From positions 1 to 64,000 of the forward strand of contig JBEWZL010000027.1 of assembly GCA_045837725.1 (NCBI GenBank): a stretch of 64,000 bases of DNA. Direction: 5' to 3'. The notes beneath the pieces were generated by a model. The model was not told where the DNA came from. It ran no database searches and saw only the letters and a program-made list of their open reading frames with translations. The position numbers were made by a program, and so were the translations under genes. The stretch is from Vermamoeba vermiformis. Taxonomy: Eukaryota > Tubulinea > Echinamoebida. This document shows, one piece after another, positions 1-11,650 of this stretch (position 1 is the stretch's first letter; each line of letters starts with the position of its first letter).

Positions 1-318
1 ATTCGTCGTAATCTTCGCCTACTCTCCAACGACAATTTTGTTGCACAATATTTATTTACTAATTGCAATGTATTTTTAAAACGAACTATTGTATTAATGA
101 CTTTCCTTCAGGCTGGCTTCTTACGGATGTACAGGTTTGGCGCCAAATTTAATGCAGCTCAGTTTGCGGTACCGCATCAGCTGATGAAAAGCACGAGTGT
201 TTTAATGAGCTGGATTGTCCACTGCTTGCCGGCTTTCAAATCAGATCGAATAAAAACTGCTACAAATCCCAAAAAAAGTAAGTATCAACGGAATTCGTTT
301 AGTCCGCGCGCAACATAG
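1..318 (+). CDS. 3' end of an unidentified gene (partial)
   Basis: Frame 1 stays open from the window edge to a TAG at 316-318. A likely intron runs from about 70 to 111: its 3' end has the branch-like ATTAATGAC followed by CTTTCCTTCAG, like the other introns here. A second donor-like GTAAGTATC lies near 280, so the gene may also splice onward. The predicted protein has no domain I recognise. The call rests on the splice signals and the open frame only. A minus-strand or non-coding origin is not excluded. Confidence 0.3.
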   Translation: MRRNLRLLSNDNFVAQYLFTNCNVFLKRTIVLMTFLQAGFLRMYRFGAKFNAAQFAVPHQLMKSTSVLMSWIVHCLPAFKSDRIKTATNPKKSKYQRNSFSPRAT

Positions 319-499
319 CGGGTATTTGATTCCTTGAAGCACAAATATTCGTGCAAAGAAAACTAAGTACTGGCGTACATTACCCATCAAATTAGTCGAA
401 ATTTCTAAATGTTTTCTTCGCCAAATCTAGTTTAGTCAGTGCACCAAATTACCGAACTTTTCTGTGAGAAGTAGTGTATCACCTGATAATTTAAACGGG

Positions 500-507
500 T
501 ATAAATA
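500..507 (+). promoter_or_regulatory. TATA-like box of the glycosidase gene
   Basis: TATAAATA lies about 93 bases upstream of the start codon at 600, a distance that allows a short leader. An ATG at 523 is followed almost at once by a stop and would be a 2-codon upstream reading frame. Confidence 0.35.
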
Positions 508-599
508 ACGTTCAAAAGCTCAATGTTTTGACCCATCGAACAACATCCACAACAAAACGTTTTACTACAACATCTCATAGCGTTTATTCAACACTCTTA

Positions 600-2368
600 A
601 TGTCTTCGAGACGTCGTACTACTATAGCAGTCTTATTAGGACTGCTCGTTCAACTCATCGCTGCTCAAACTTCATCATGGGCCGTAAAAAACAGGCAGAT
701 CACGAAGGACGGCGAAGTCTTCATGATTAAGGGAGTCAACTATGCTCCTATGCCTCCTGGTGCTGGTGTAGGCGAAGCTACTCAATGGGGAGATCTGTTC
801 CACTCTCAATGGGCTCACTTGCACGACCGCGACATTCCTCTAATGCGCGAGGCTGGAGTCAACTCGATCCGCATCTACCAACTTCAATTGAAGGATCCTG
901 TCTCTAAGGCCGACTTGTAAGTGGTAGTTTTTATTTAGGACGTTGTAAATCTGGTTGAAATTACGACTTCTACAACTCGATCTGAAATTTCAGTACGCGG
1001 AATTCAAATTTCTTTTTTTTTTGATAACACAAGATACGAGGTCTGAAATAGCTTCATAAATGATGTATATTAACATATATCTTCCTTAGGGACCACAAGT
1101 CATTCTTCGACAAGTTGTACAACAATGGCAACAATCCGATCTACATTTTGATCACCTACGCCATTAGCACTCCTTTCACTTACTTGGGTCCCTTCGACAC
1201 TCAACCTGCTACTGGTGAATCTTGGCAAGCTGACGGCAAGTGGTACCAGATCGATCAATCTAAGGAGAACGATAACGCTCTTCAACGCGAGATCGAATCC
1301 AACATTGTCGCGGAAATCGCACAAGAATACGGCTCTCACCCTGCTGTCATGGGCTTTGTCATCGGTAACGAACAAAACAACGCCGTTACTCGTGGTAACT
1401 GCCAGTTCTGGGCGTGGATCAACAGCATCGCTGCACGTGTCAAACAAGCTGCTCCGAACAAATTGGCAGCCACGACCATCGTCGACGACAACTTCCTTAC
1501 TGTCAAGGCCGCCATTGCTTGCAATGTCTTGAACGATTTGGACGTGTGGGGCATCAACGCTTATCGTGGCCGAGTCGACGTTGGCTTCGACAACTTGTTC
1601 ACTGACTTTGCTGCCAATGCTCCTCAAGCTCTGTTGATCACTGAATTCGGTTGCCCTTCAAGCACTCGTGACGCTTCTAACAACTACATTATGATGCCTC
1701 AAAACTCGAAATCTCAAGGTGACTACTTGAAGGTGCATTGGGACGACATTGTTGCGCACAACACGATCTGCTCTGGTGGCTACGCGTTCAGTTGGGTCGA
1801 TGAATGGTGGAAGCTCGGCAACCCTAGCACTCAGGACCAAGACGACGCCAGAAACGGCGCTTTTCCTGGTACTTATGCTGACGAAGAGTCATACGGTCTC
1901 GTTGCTTTGAACGTTGACTGCGACAAAATCAATGACTGGGCAACTCGTGTCGATCAAGCCTTGCCTCGTGCTGTGTACTTCACCATGGGCCAGATGTTCG
2001 GTGCTTGGACTGAAGTTCCCGCTCAAGCCTATCAACCCATCAACTACCCTCGTTGCAATGGCAAATGGGTCGGTGATTCTGGTAGTCCCAATGCTGTCAC
2101 TCCAGTGGATCCGCAACAACCTGTCGCTGCTGTACCGACTACTACGACCACCCCTGAAACTACGACCACCCCCGAAACTCAGACCACTCCGACCACGGTG
2201 GATCCGCAAGAACCAACCACAGTGACCACTCCTGTTGACAACACCAACCCTCCTTCCGTCATTGCTGCTCCTATTGACGGTACTGGCAATCAAAATGCCA
2301 ACTCTGCTTCCGGTGTGGCCTGCAGTGTCGCTGTTATGGGCTTGTCTATCATCGCACTCGTTTTATAA
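600..2368 (+). CDS. secreted, probably GPI-anchored GH-A clan glycoside hydrolase / glucanosyltransferase-like
   Basis: Two exons, 600-916 and 1090-2368, encode 531 residues; the intron is GTAAGT...TTCCTTAG. The start at 600 gives MSSRRR followed by a hydrophobic signal peptide ending near AAQ. The mature protein begins like family-72 and family-5/2 enzymes (a KDGEVFMIKGVNYAP stretch). It carries the clan GH-A pair: the acid/base in GNEQNN and the nucleophile in ITEFGCPSS, with GGYAFSWVDEWW after them. A Pro/Thr-rich linker (about residues 430-490) precedes a small-residue and hydrophobic C terminus typical of a GPI signal. It probably remodels beta-glucan or another polysaccharide at the cell surface or cyst wall. 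The exact family (GH72-like versus GH5/GH2) is inference. Confidence 0.8.
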
Positions 2369-2668
2369 TTTTGAGGTGGCACCTGCCGCTAACTTTTAGT
2401 TGTTTATAGAATAGAAAAACCGCGATAATATTTAAATTGCTGTAACTTTAATAAAAACGATTTTTTCGTTCAATCTTTCGGCTTGATCTTGAATACTTTC
2501 ATTATGAATCGCTTTGTTTTTAGTACTGAATGTTACGCTGCGTGTGAAATGACCGAAATTCCTTTGGTTCCGAAATTTCAGGCCTTTTTGGCCACGTGAT
2601 CGAACATTCTACGCCGCAATTTAAATAGAAGCGGACCAGAACTGCGTTATTTTCGAATATTGTGCAAG

Positions 2669-3460
2669 ATGAATACTTCTTCATATTTGCAACTAAACGG
2701 CAGAAAGGCGCTTGTTACCGGCGGAACAAAAGGCATCGGACAGGCTGTCGCTAAAGCACTGATGGATCAAGGCGTGCAAGTTCTTGTAGCAGCAAGATCA
2801 AGACCAGAGCATCCCTTAGAAGAGCCACATATGTTTGTTGCAGCGGACGTATCGACATCAACTGGCTGCGCGCTGGTTGTACGAGCCGTCGAAGAGCACT
2901 TCAAAGGTGTTGACATCATAGTCCATGTAGCCGGTGGATCATCAGCGCCTTCTGGAGGATATGCAGTACTCGGTGATGATGAGTGGCAAAGAACAATGGA
3001 TCTCAATTTAATGTCCGCTGTGCGGATAGACAGAGCCTTACTTCCGAATATGGTAAGGCGAGGTTCAGGAGTCATAATCCACGTTACATCGATTCAAAGC
3101 AAGTCCCCGTTGTACGAAGCCACAATAGCCTATGCCGCCTCCAAAGCAGCATTGTCAAACTACAGCAAAGCCTTGTCCAAAGAAGTCAGTCCGAAAGGCA
3201 TTCGCGTCGTTCGAGTTTCACCTGGTTGGGTTGAAACTGAAGCCGCAGTTGGACTAGTAGAAACTATTGCGACAGAAACGAAGATATCAGTTGACGTTGC
3301 CAAGCAATTGCTCATGAATTCACTTGGAGGTATTCCTATTGGTCGTCCAGCCAAACCAAAAGAAGTAGCGGACTTGATCTGTTTTCTCTCATCTCCTCTC
3401 GCGGCTTCAATTACTGGTACGGAATACGTTATTGATGGAGGCACTATCAACACTGTATGA
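2669..3460 (+). CDS. short-chain dehydrogenase/reductase (SDR)
   Basis: A single exon of 263 residues starting at ATG 2669 (MNTSSYLQL). It is a complete classical SDR: the cofactor motif TGGTKGIG near residue 16, an NAG-like HVAGG, a catalytic Ser in HVTSIQSK, YAASK with the Tyr/Lys pair, PGWVET, and the C-terminal GTEYVIDGG. The enzyme should oxidise or reduce a hydroxyl/keto group with NAD(P)H in the cytosol; the substrate cannot be told. It has no intron while its neighbours do, and its motifs are those of bacterial SDR enzymes, so past lateral transfer is possible but unproven. Confidence 0.9.
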   Translation: MNTSSYLQLNGRKALVTGGTKGIGQAVAKALMDQGVQVLVAARSRPEHPLEEPHMFVAADVSTSTGCALVVRAVEEHFKGVDIIVHVAGGSSAPSGGYAVLGDDEWQRTMDLNLMSAVRIDRALLPNMVRRGSGVIIHVTSIQSKSPLYEATIAYAASKAALSNYSKALSKEVSPKGIRVVRVSPGWVETEAAVGLVETIATETKISVDVAKQLLMNSLGGIPIGRPAKPKEVADLICFLSSPLAASITGTEYVIDGGTINTV

Positions 3461-3733
3461 GCACACAACTGGACCCTCCAACGGAAAATGGAGATCGCGA
3501 TCGATGTTCATTTCTCCGACTACGACTCCACCGTGGTTTTAAACCCTACTGATTGTCGAATAAATTGATTGGAATCAATATAATTGTATTACAATACCAG
3601 AACTGTTGTCCCTTTGGCAAAAAAAAATATCTATCGAGATCTCGTAGTTCGGCATTTTCCTTGGTCGGCAATTTGAATTTAAATAATGTAACTACATAAA
3701 CACAAGGCGAGCCACGGAAGCGACGAGTGCGAA

Positions 3734-5211
3734 ATGACGGAACCGGTGGCTATCCCTGTAACCGAACCAACCACATCTGTGGACAAGGTTAATGATAATA
3801 CTGAAGCAATTTTAGCGATCAAAATTGTCTCTTTATTCGTCGTACCGGCTATTGGATTTGGTGGAGTGTAAGTAATCAATACAGCAGGCTACTGTCGGTT
3901 TTTTTGATCCAGATTAGATCACAAACTCCCTATTGTCAAATTCTATACGGCGATTTACCTTCAAAAATTCGATCAGATAATGTATTAAGAATAAATTTAC
4001 TAATAGTTCATTTTTAGATTGCTTCCAATGTTCGTTAAAAAGATCAGGGAAAATGAAAAAATCCTCTCATATTGCAACGTTATTTCTGGCGCGCTTTTGC
4101 TTGGATTTGGCTTTTTATCAATGTAAGAGACCTAAAAATAATAACAGCCCGTTTAATTTAATGCAATTCAAAAATCGTAAAAACTCACTCCTTGGCCTTT
4201 GAAAATCACATTTCTATAATCTACAGCCTAAGATCTAAATATCTACTATACTTTAGAATAGTTATACTACTTTTTCAATCGAACTTCAGTTCCCTGGAAC
4301 CTTCCCGAAGAAAATTGTTTTTGACATGCGTGTCAACATGTCACTTTCCTAACGAACCTCTATTATTAGGCTGCCTGAGGCACAGTCAGAATTTGCACCG
4401 TTCAAAGAATCAGCTAGCGGATTTCCTATTATAGAAGCGCTCGTCTTCTTGAGCTTCTTTTTGGTGCTCACTCTGGAACATTTCATGAACGGCCTCGTCG
4501 CTAAAGCCGATGCAAAGATCGGTCACGAGGTTTCAGTGAACGACGACAGCGATACGAGAAAGATGCCGCTGTTGGGTGCTGCTCATAACTCCGTGGAAAA
4601 TGGAAATACAACCATTTACGATGTCGATGCTTACGTGCTTCACAGTGACAACCACAAGCACAAAAAGAAAAACAATCAAATATTGCCGTACCTGCTCGTC
4701 GCCGGCTTGGGCTTCCACTCCGTTTTTGAAGGCTTGGTGCTCGGCTTAGGAAACAATTTTCACAGTAAGTGACTCGATGACACGTGTCAAAATGTCATTT
4801 TATTTGCAGATCTGAGACTCACTATCACTTTCAGGCGTGTTGATTTTGTTCATTGCGATTGCTGTATCAATGTTCGGCGAAGGTTTTGCTATGGGCGTTA
4901 GTTTTGTCAAAGCTGAAATGACGCGCAAGAAGTCGCTCATTATCACAGCCATTTTTGTCGTGTTATTGCCATTAGGAACGATCATTGGCATTATATTAGA
5001 GCACTCGCCTGACGTAGACGAGACTACTAGTGCTTTAGTCTCCGCTATTGCTAGCGCCATTGCTGTCGGAATCTTTTTGTACACCGCGACAGTTAGTGTC
5101 TTCAGCGAAGAATTTGCCAAGCCAGACGGTCACGTGTACATCAAAATCTTGGTTGCTGTTGTCGTATTTATTGCGATGGGCTGTCTCAAATTGTTGGAAG
5201 AAAGCGCGTAA
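3734..5211 (+). CDS. ZIP-family (SLC39) metal-ion transporter
   Basis: Four exons (3734-3867, 4018-4122, 4370-4764, 4835-5211) encode 336 residues with consistent phases. About eight hydrophobic helices are visible. Between helices 3 and 4 lies a His/Lys-rich cytosolic loop (HSDNHKHKKK), usual for zinc or iron ZIP proteins. The next helix carries the signature GFHSVFEGLVLGL, whose His and Glu form the metal site. The following helix has MFGEGFAMG in place of the common HExxxA, so one metal ligand is altered. It probably moves zinc or iron into the cytosol across the plasma membrane or a vacuole. Introns 2 and 3 contain TGACA/TGTCA palindromes. Confidence 0.92.
4778..4789. promoter_or_regulatory. 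palindrome TGACACGTGTCA, copy 1
   Basis: An exact 12-bp palindrome with an E-box core, 13 bases inside the last intron of the ZIP gene. A half-site (ATGTCATTTT) follows. It belongs to a set of repeated sites described in the findings. Confidence 0.6.
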
Positions 5212-5741
5212 AAAATCAAACGGGCCTTCAATACCTAAAACCTTCGAAACTTGTTCTTGTACATAAAACTCTCAATCATTTTTGACCATTTTTTTTAAGC
5301 AGCACGTTTTATCTTGTCTTTTTTGGCGTACATACAACGGATTATTGATACTAAATGTAGCAGCAGCCAATATTTTTATAGATTGCAAGATCCGTTTGGT
5401 GATTCACACAGGACAAATGCGTCAAACCATTACTTAAAGCTGCCTAATCGCAAGCTAAGACTGCTAGCGTCATGAATAGACGGCCAAAGATCCAATTATG
5501 ATATGATACTGTCGGCCCAGTTCACATGGTACTCGTACACAGGCTAAAAATGCAACGCGACAAGTTCCTGATCCAAAGTTACAAACGGACATGAAATAGG
5601 TCCACTAATGTTCCTAAAAGACGTGACAGCAGTGTTTCAGTGAAGCGAGAGTTTATTTCATGAACGAATAGCTCTCTAACAAAAATACATTCGAGTCAAT
5701 AAGCTAAAACTCGAATGAGGCTGAAGAACCTCTAGAGTATT
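5212..5741. other. convergent intergenic region
   Basis: 530 bases between the 3' ends of the ZIP gene and the countin-like gene. I see no convincing exon or RNA gene; it should hold both 3' untranslated regions. Confidence 0.5.
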
Positions 5742-7316
5742 TTAGTTGGAAGTGATTTGGAAGCCAGTCTCACGTTCAGCCAAAGTGAAGGAGTGAGAGT
5801 GAGTGGATCCGCAAGAACCTTCGCAAACAGCGGCGATGACTTGGTAGCCACCAGCAACGAAGGGTTGATCTTGAGAAGGCTCAGCTTGGAATTGGAATTG
5901 GTATCTGTAGAGACCAGGAGCCAAGTTAAGAACCAAACCACCATCACCTACAGGCAATTTGTTAGTATTTGAAACGAGCGGATCCGATAATTGAAATGAT
6001 TTAAAATTTGACATGTCCGTTGATCCGCAACTAACTGATTTGCTTCGGTACAATGAAATATTAAAGCTTTCGATAATAATATTGACGCAAAAATTGTTTG
6101 GCGGAGTTTTGGGGAGGATTTGGGATCACATCCTTGAAAAAGCAATAAATGAAAGATATTCTAACTTACCGAAGGGGTCACCTTGAGGAGGGTTGACCTC
6201 GAAGACGATTTCACCAGTGCCGATGGCGTTGGTGACTTGAAGAGTAACGAAGACGTTGAAAGTGTCGCCTACATCCCGCGTTAGAATTGAAATTTGACGG
6301 AGAACACGAGCTTTATAATCGATATTTACCTTGTTGACCAGACTTGGGGGAGACAGTCAAAGCAGTCATGTTGGCCTTGGCGTTGTCATTGATGGTGCAG
6401 AGGCTGAGCTCTTCGCAAATCCAGATGGGATCGGGATCAGCACTAAAACGCGAGTTTGGTAATTACTAGCTATTTTATAGGTGATAGTAGATATTTTGTT
6501 AATAATTTTTAATGATTTGAGTGGATGGGACGCAATTGTCTCCCCTTTTGAAGTTTCGATCAACCTTTCCAACAATTTAAAGACGTCTTTTAGACAAATA
6601 AAAGAGATTTACAGATTTTTAAGTATAAAGGCACGATAAATATAAAGATAAATCAAATATCACGTAACCGCATCCACAAAATAATGAGATGGAACTAAAA
6701 ATAGTCGGCAATGCAATCTTCATCGCTAACGCCGTATTAATCAAGAAATAACGAGCGACTTACTCATCAACGAGCTTAACGAACTCCTCAATACCAACAA
6801 CGTCGCAGAGCATGTTGCAGCCAGCAGACAAGATTTGGTTGGGCAAGTAAGAGCAGAGACCAGCGCAGCCACCAACAACACCAACGTTGGCAATGATGTT
6901 CAAGAGTTGGTCAATGGCTTGGTCCATGAAGGAAACCTAAATTGCAGTGGATCGTTAGTCATTGTCGTGGATTTGGTTTGCCGAGGCTATTTCCGAAGTG
7001 CGCTAATCGATGAAATCAAGTATCTAGCGATTATGATGCTAAAGAGAATACAGGACAAAAAAATCCCACGCAGTATTGGCATGGGACCGGTTCAGATGAG
7101 CATTAATTTATCGATAAAACTAACTTCAGTTAATCAGATTCGGTTAATTTCCGAATCAAAACTTACGCAGAAACCGCAAAGCTCGATCTTAGGCTTGGGG
7201 GAAACCTTGGAGTGCTCCTTGACGCGCTCAACGGAGACGAGCTTGACCTTGGCGGCGAAAACTTCTTGGCTTGCGAACAAGCAGATCAACAAAATGGCGA
7301 GGGTAGCCTTCAACAT
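5742..7316 (-). CDS. countin-like secreted saposin-domain protein
   Basis: Five exons (7167-7316, 6764-6936, 6330-6442, 6170-6268, 5742-5947) give 246 residues in phase. A signal peptide (MLKATLAILLICLFASQEVFA) is followed by a saposin-B-like Cys-rich part (CGFC, GGCAGLC, GCNMLCD, then CEELSLC). A beta-rich half follows with CEGSCGSTHSHS near the C terminus. This order, including the ADPDPIWIC junction, matches the countin family of social amoebae, secreted subunits of the counting factor that limits group size. Here it could sense cell density or bind lipid; the exact role is inference. It supports an amoebozoan origin. Confidence 0.85.
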
Positions 7317-7587
7317 TGTTGTTATTCGATAAAGAATATGAATAAAACAGATTTTTAGCGGAGGGTTTTTATGTCCTGTTATCTTGTCTCGATTTGACAG
7401 GTCGTGGCTTAACTGAAATTTAATTAAGTCATGATTCGCTGGATCCCGCTGACATTTTTTAGGCTTTAGATTATTCTAAAGCAAAATGTCGCCTATATTA
7501 TGACAATGATTGTGTATTGCAGATCCGGGTAAAATCGAAGCGCAGTTTTAATATTACAAAATTTTGCTATTTTTGGAAGCAGATCTG

Positions 7588-9359
7588 TCATATTAATCCT
7601 TTCTGCTTCATCTTCGTATTGACTTTATCTGATAGCAGCTTAATTTGATTGCTTAAACTTGTCACTGACTGCTCCAATTTCAAGCGCACGTTAATTTCCT
7701 CATCTATCAAACTGTATAGGAAGTCTATATATTCGACTATGGCCTCGCGTGAATACCGGCTTAAATCTATATGCAAATCCAACGGCATTTCATCAACCGC
7801 TAATAACTGAAACAAAGCGAATCAGATCTCATTTGGACTCTAAAAATAGGAAAAATGACATTGACTTACGTGCGGCGCTTTTAATTGCTGAACTGCTCGC
7901 ATTAAATTTCTTTGTTCGCTTTGATGCGTTTTGAGTATTTGATGCACTTCTCGCATGGCCATTTCCACTTTTCCTTGTTCTCCTTGCTGAAAATCCAATC
8001 GTTGCGTCATGCCCTTTACAGCGTTTTGTGCTTGACTTTGAAGCGTTATCAAGCCTTTCTGAACCTCGTCAATCGATAGTTCCCGAGTAGCCGTGTCATT
8101 TGCACGTGTGTTTGTTGAGTCTAAATGCTTTACAGCGTCGTTGATAAGAGCTGGATCTGGTGCTTTGGCTTGAAAATTATTCGACTCTGGCGGACTACAC
8201 AAACGAATAGTATTAGCTCAAAAAGCCTATTGATACGTATTATATATCACTTACCTTGTTGTAGGACTCTTTGTAGGCTTGCCTAAGAAAGGCCTGAGAA
8301 AAATTTTGGCGTAAGTGTCACGCGCACTTGTCACAATAAAATTGATATAATACGCACTTATTGTCTCTTGTCCTCGGTCTAATTCGCAGCACGTTGTCGA
8401 GCACTAACGATCCAATCAGTTCTGATTGATGGTCGACGTCATACATCTTATAAATAGCTCCGTATTCTATCTCTGTGTTCTTCAACTAAAAACACCAGAT
8501 CCGCGTTAGTTCATTCAATCCATGATTATATTATTATAGACAATACATACGGTGATTTTTCCTAATGGTCTTAGTTGCATTCTCAATCGCTCATAGACCG
8601 TAAATGTCAATACTGCGGTGTCTTGATATTTGTACCAGTCATCGAGGATAAACGGCTCCCAAGATACATCGTAGCCTTAGTATAGTAATAATAATAATAT
8701 ATTAATGCTAATTAAGCCACTTACCGCTTTTCTTTTTGTCTTCTGATTTGTATAACAATTCAGATCCGTTATTGGTGACTTCTAAGTAATCTAACAAGAC
8801 AGTCAATATGATAATAATTAACGATATATACGAGACTCTTACATAATGATTCTCTAGAGGTCGTAGTGGCAGTTGTTACGAGCAGCGTGTTGTAACAGAT
8901 TTGAAGTCGTAACTTCTTTATTAGATCTGGACGATTAAAGAATTGCAGTTGAACATCTGGAGGTAGCTATAAAATAATACGATGTTATTTTTCGTTAATT
9001 TATTTTGCGAATTAATTGAATTTTTGGATCAGATGGAAAATATCCGGTAAATAGTTATAATGCTTCATTTACTTACGTCTTCAATATATGATATTTTTTG
9101 ATCATTTATACTTGGCGGGGGCGAAGAAGAAGCACTGTTGGGCTTTGACTTTGATTTATCTTTTTTCTTGCCGCTTCAAATTTCATTAAATTAATTGATT
9201 ATTAATAATTCGTCCTATATTATTTCTTACAACATATGGCTCTTCTATTATTACCGTCTGAAATGTTCGAACAAAGAAATACATTCCGTTTTCGCTGGAA
9301 ATGTCAAAGTTACGCACTCACGTGCCAATAATTCCGACTCACTTGACAGACTTGAACAT
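7588..9359 (-). CDS. C2-like domain protein with Pro-rich linker and C-terminal coiled coil
   Basis: Nine exons give 379 residues with phases that agree throughout: 9343-9359, 9077-9173, 8843-8966, 8725-8790, 8551-8675, 8358-8485, 8255-8293, 7870-8194, 7588-7806. The first exon codes only MFKSV plus two bases. After a Lys/Ser-rich start, residues about 40-185 look like a C2 sandwich (NGSELLYKSEDKK, DTAVLTFTVYE, ELIGSLVL). A short Pro/Thr linker and two long helical segments follow (LISLDEV-type helices, then a coiled coil ending in QKGLI). A cytosolic adaptor that meets membranes or an oligomer is likely. I cannot name the family. One donor (GTGCGT at 8357) is weak. Confidence 0.7.
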
Positions 9360-9592
9360 AATATATAGTAATAGTAGAACTCTTATATAACCGCTATTTA
9401 TTATTTAAAGAACTTGTAGGTCCACATGGAAAAGCGAATTTTGTTTTATTATAAACAATTCCAGTGCTTGATCTGCGGGTCCGACATTTATTTTCTTATT
9501 ACTGTTATGCATTTACTACTAATAGTACTGTAAATTTATTGTTACCAACTCGTCATTGATTCTTTGGGCAGGTGGATCTGATCGGAAGATGG

Positions 9593-11562
9593 TTACACGA
9601 GATCAAAATTCTGCTTCGTAAGAGCTTTCGGTTCCTTAATAAAGTCATCAAAGTTCCATCCAACAGGTGCAGTAATAAGTTTGATGTTCCTATTCGATAA
9701 ACTCTGCGGCAATTTCCAGGTAACATCTTCCACGATGAGTTTTCGTAACTTGCTACATCCGCTGAGTAAAGCTTCAAAATTGGCTAGTACCGTAGAATTC
9801 TTGATATATAGCCACTCGAGGTTATGTAGACCAGAAAATAGGTTCACCCAGAACTCCAGTTCTGGTTCAGCCACATCCAGTACGAGATGCGTCAAGTTTT
9901 TACATTTGGAAATTTCAACCAGGATTTGTGGCTCATAAGGAACGCTCTTTAATATTAGCTTGCGTAATGTTGGTGCATTGGCTTCGATTAAATATGCACA
10001 AGAAACATTCGGGGCTCTAACATTAAAAAAGTTAGTAAGCGGATCTGGTTTTGAGCTTGGTTTCCAAATAAGGAAATATTATGTATTAACTTACTGCCTA
10101 AATGCAAATAAATACAATTCTTCAAGCTTATTTTGACTCTCGTGTAATGTTCGAAATCCTTCGTCGTTAATACCGGACGCAGGATAATGCATGACAAGTT
10201 TCTAAATATAGGTCGATTAGTACGATAGATATTATATTCATTAATATAATCACGTGCTTTCAGTGAACGATCATATCTTCCAAGCATTTTCAAGGCTGAA
10301 TTAGTGTTGCCTTGTAACGACCAATTAAACTCTTCTAATTCTTTGCAATTTTCCAGTAAATTTTTGATTGCTTCATCCCTATAGTATAATAGAAAAGACA
10401 TATTATTAGCATTAATGCGATTTAAAATCTTTTTAAGCGAGATCCGGATCCTTACGAAATTTTTGCTCCAAAAAAGTCGACAATCTTGAGCTTGGGGCAT
10501 TGCTGGCTAATAGCAGTGATATGTCTCGTATCAATTTCAACAACGTTTTGTAAATTTAACTCGGTTAGAGTCTTAGGCATATTTTGAACTGCTGCATCCG
10601 TCAAGTAATTGTAACCAGGCAACAAAAATGTTTCTAGCTGCGGAAAAATAGAGCCAGAATACTTTAATATCTCATTATCGAGATATTTAGGCAATTGAAG
10701 CCTATTAAAAATTGCATTAGTACAAACGTAACGGAAATCTCTTTTCGAAATATTATTGCATAATAGATACGTATTAAACTGTTAATATTATATACGTACC
10801 TCTTTAAGGGTATTTTATAAGGTCGTTTGCTTATTTCTTCGAATGGCGTCGTTTCTGTCGATAACTGGGTGCACCCTTTTAAGTTGAGCTCTCGTAAATG
10901 CTTCAATTCAAATATGAAGTTAAGATCTAATATAAAGGTAATTAGTATACAATTAATATCGATGTTTGAGGTACTTACGCTCAATATGAACGAGTTCTAT
11001 GGAGAGTACTTCCAACAGCGGACAAAACTCCGGAATATTTTGCGCAATTCCGTCCGATAGCTCGAAAGAACGTTTGAATTTTAGTACTTTAAGATTGGGC
11101 AACGATTTTAATATGGTTTGGTAGGCCCCAACAGGCATTTTTGACAGATTCGACAAGTTGAGTTTGACAACTCGCTTGCCATCGACTTGATCCAATAAAC
11201 CAAAGACTTTGGTAGCACTAAAAATAAAATAAAATTAATTTATGCTAATTGTTGATATGGAAAGTATTAAATAAGGCCATTAGCTTCATAGCAAAAAAAA
11301 ATAAAACAAAAAGATTTACCAAACAAATATATATACCGCGTTTGCCATATTATATTACATACCTTGAGAGTGAAAATCGATTACTTGCTTTTATAGAAAA
11401 ATCTGCAGCAATAGGAAACGGGATCGGAGGATTGTAGATCAAAGCTCGAAACTCCGAGTTAATCAATGAGCACCGCCCAAACAATAGCTTAAATGGCACA
11501 CGTTTTAATATATCTACAATAATTTCTCTTGGTAGTGTGTTCATCTTGCAAAATAACTTCAA
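9593..11562 (-). CDS. F-box / leucine-rich-repeat protein
   Basis: Six exons with consistent phase run from ATG 11562 (or MNT at 11544) to a stop at 9593. The N terminus (TLPREIIVDILKRVPFKLL) is an F-box, which binds Skp1. Irregular LRR units follow (LPNLKVLKF, LKHLRELNLKGC, LTELNLQNV, CPKLKIVDFF, CKNLTHLVLD, LHNLEWLYIKN, CSKLRKLIVED). Such proteins select substrates for SCF ubiquitin ligases. It is divergent from another F-box/LRR gene 88 bases away, and the two may share a promoter. Confidence 0.8.
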
Positions 11563-11650
11563 AAAAAGCCCGCCTAATCATTCATTGCTAAATTTACAAT
11601 ACCAACGTCCTTAATGCAACCACACATCAGGATACAGCACTAAATATATT
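11563..11650. promoter_or_regulatory. 88-bp bidirectional promoter between two F-box/LRR genes
   Basis: Start codons at 11562 (minus) and 11651 (plus) are separated by only 88 bases, so both genes must initiate within this interval or inside each other. Confidence 0.5.

Noticed and set aside
1100-1627. 175-codon minus-strand frame opposite the glycosidase
   Set aside because: Antisense shadow of a strongly conserved catalytic exon.
2767-3075. Minus-strand frame opposite the SDR gene
   Set aside because: Shadow of the SDR coding sequence; no independent signals.
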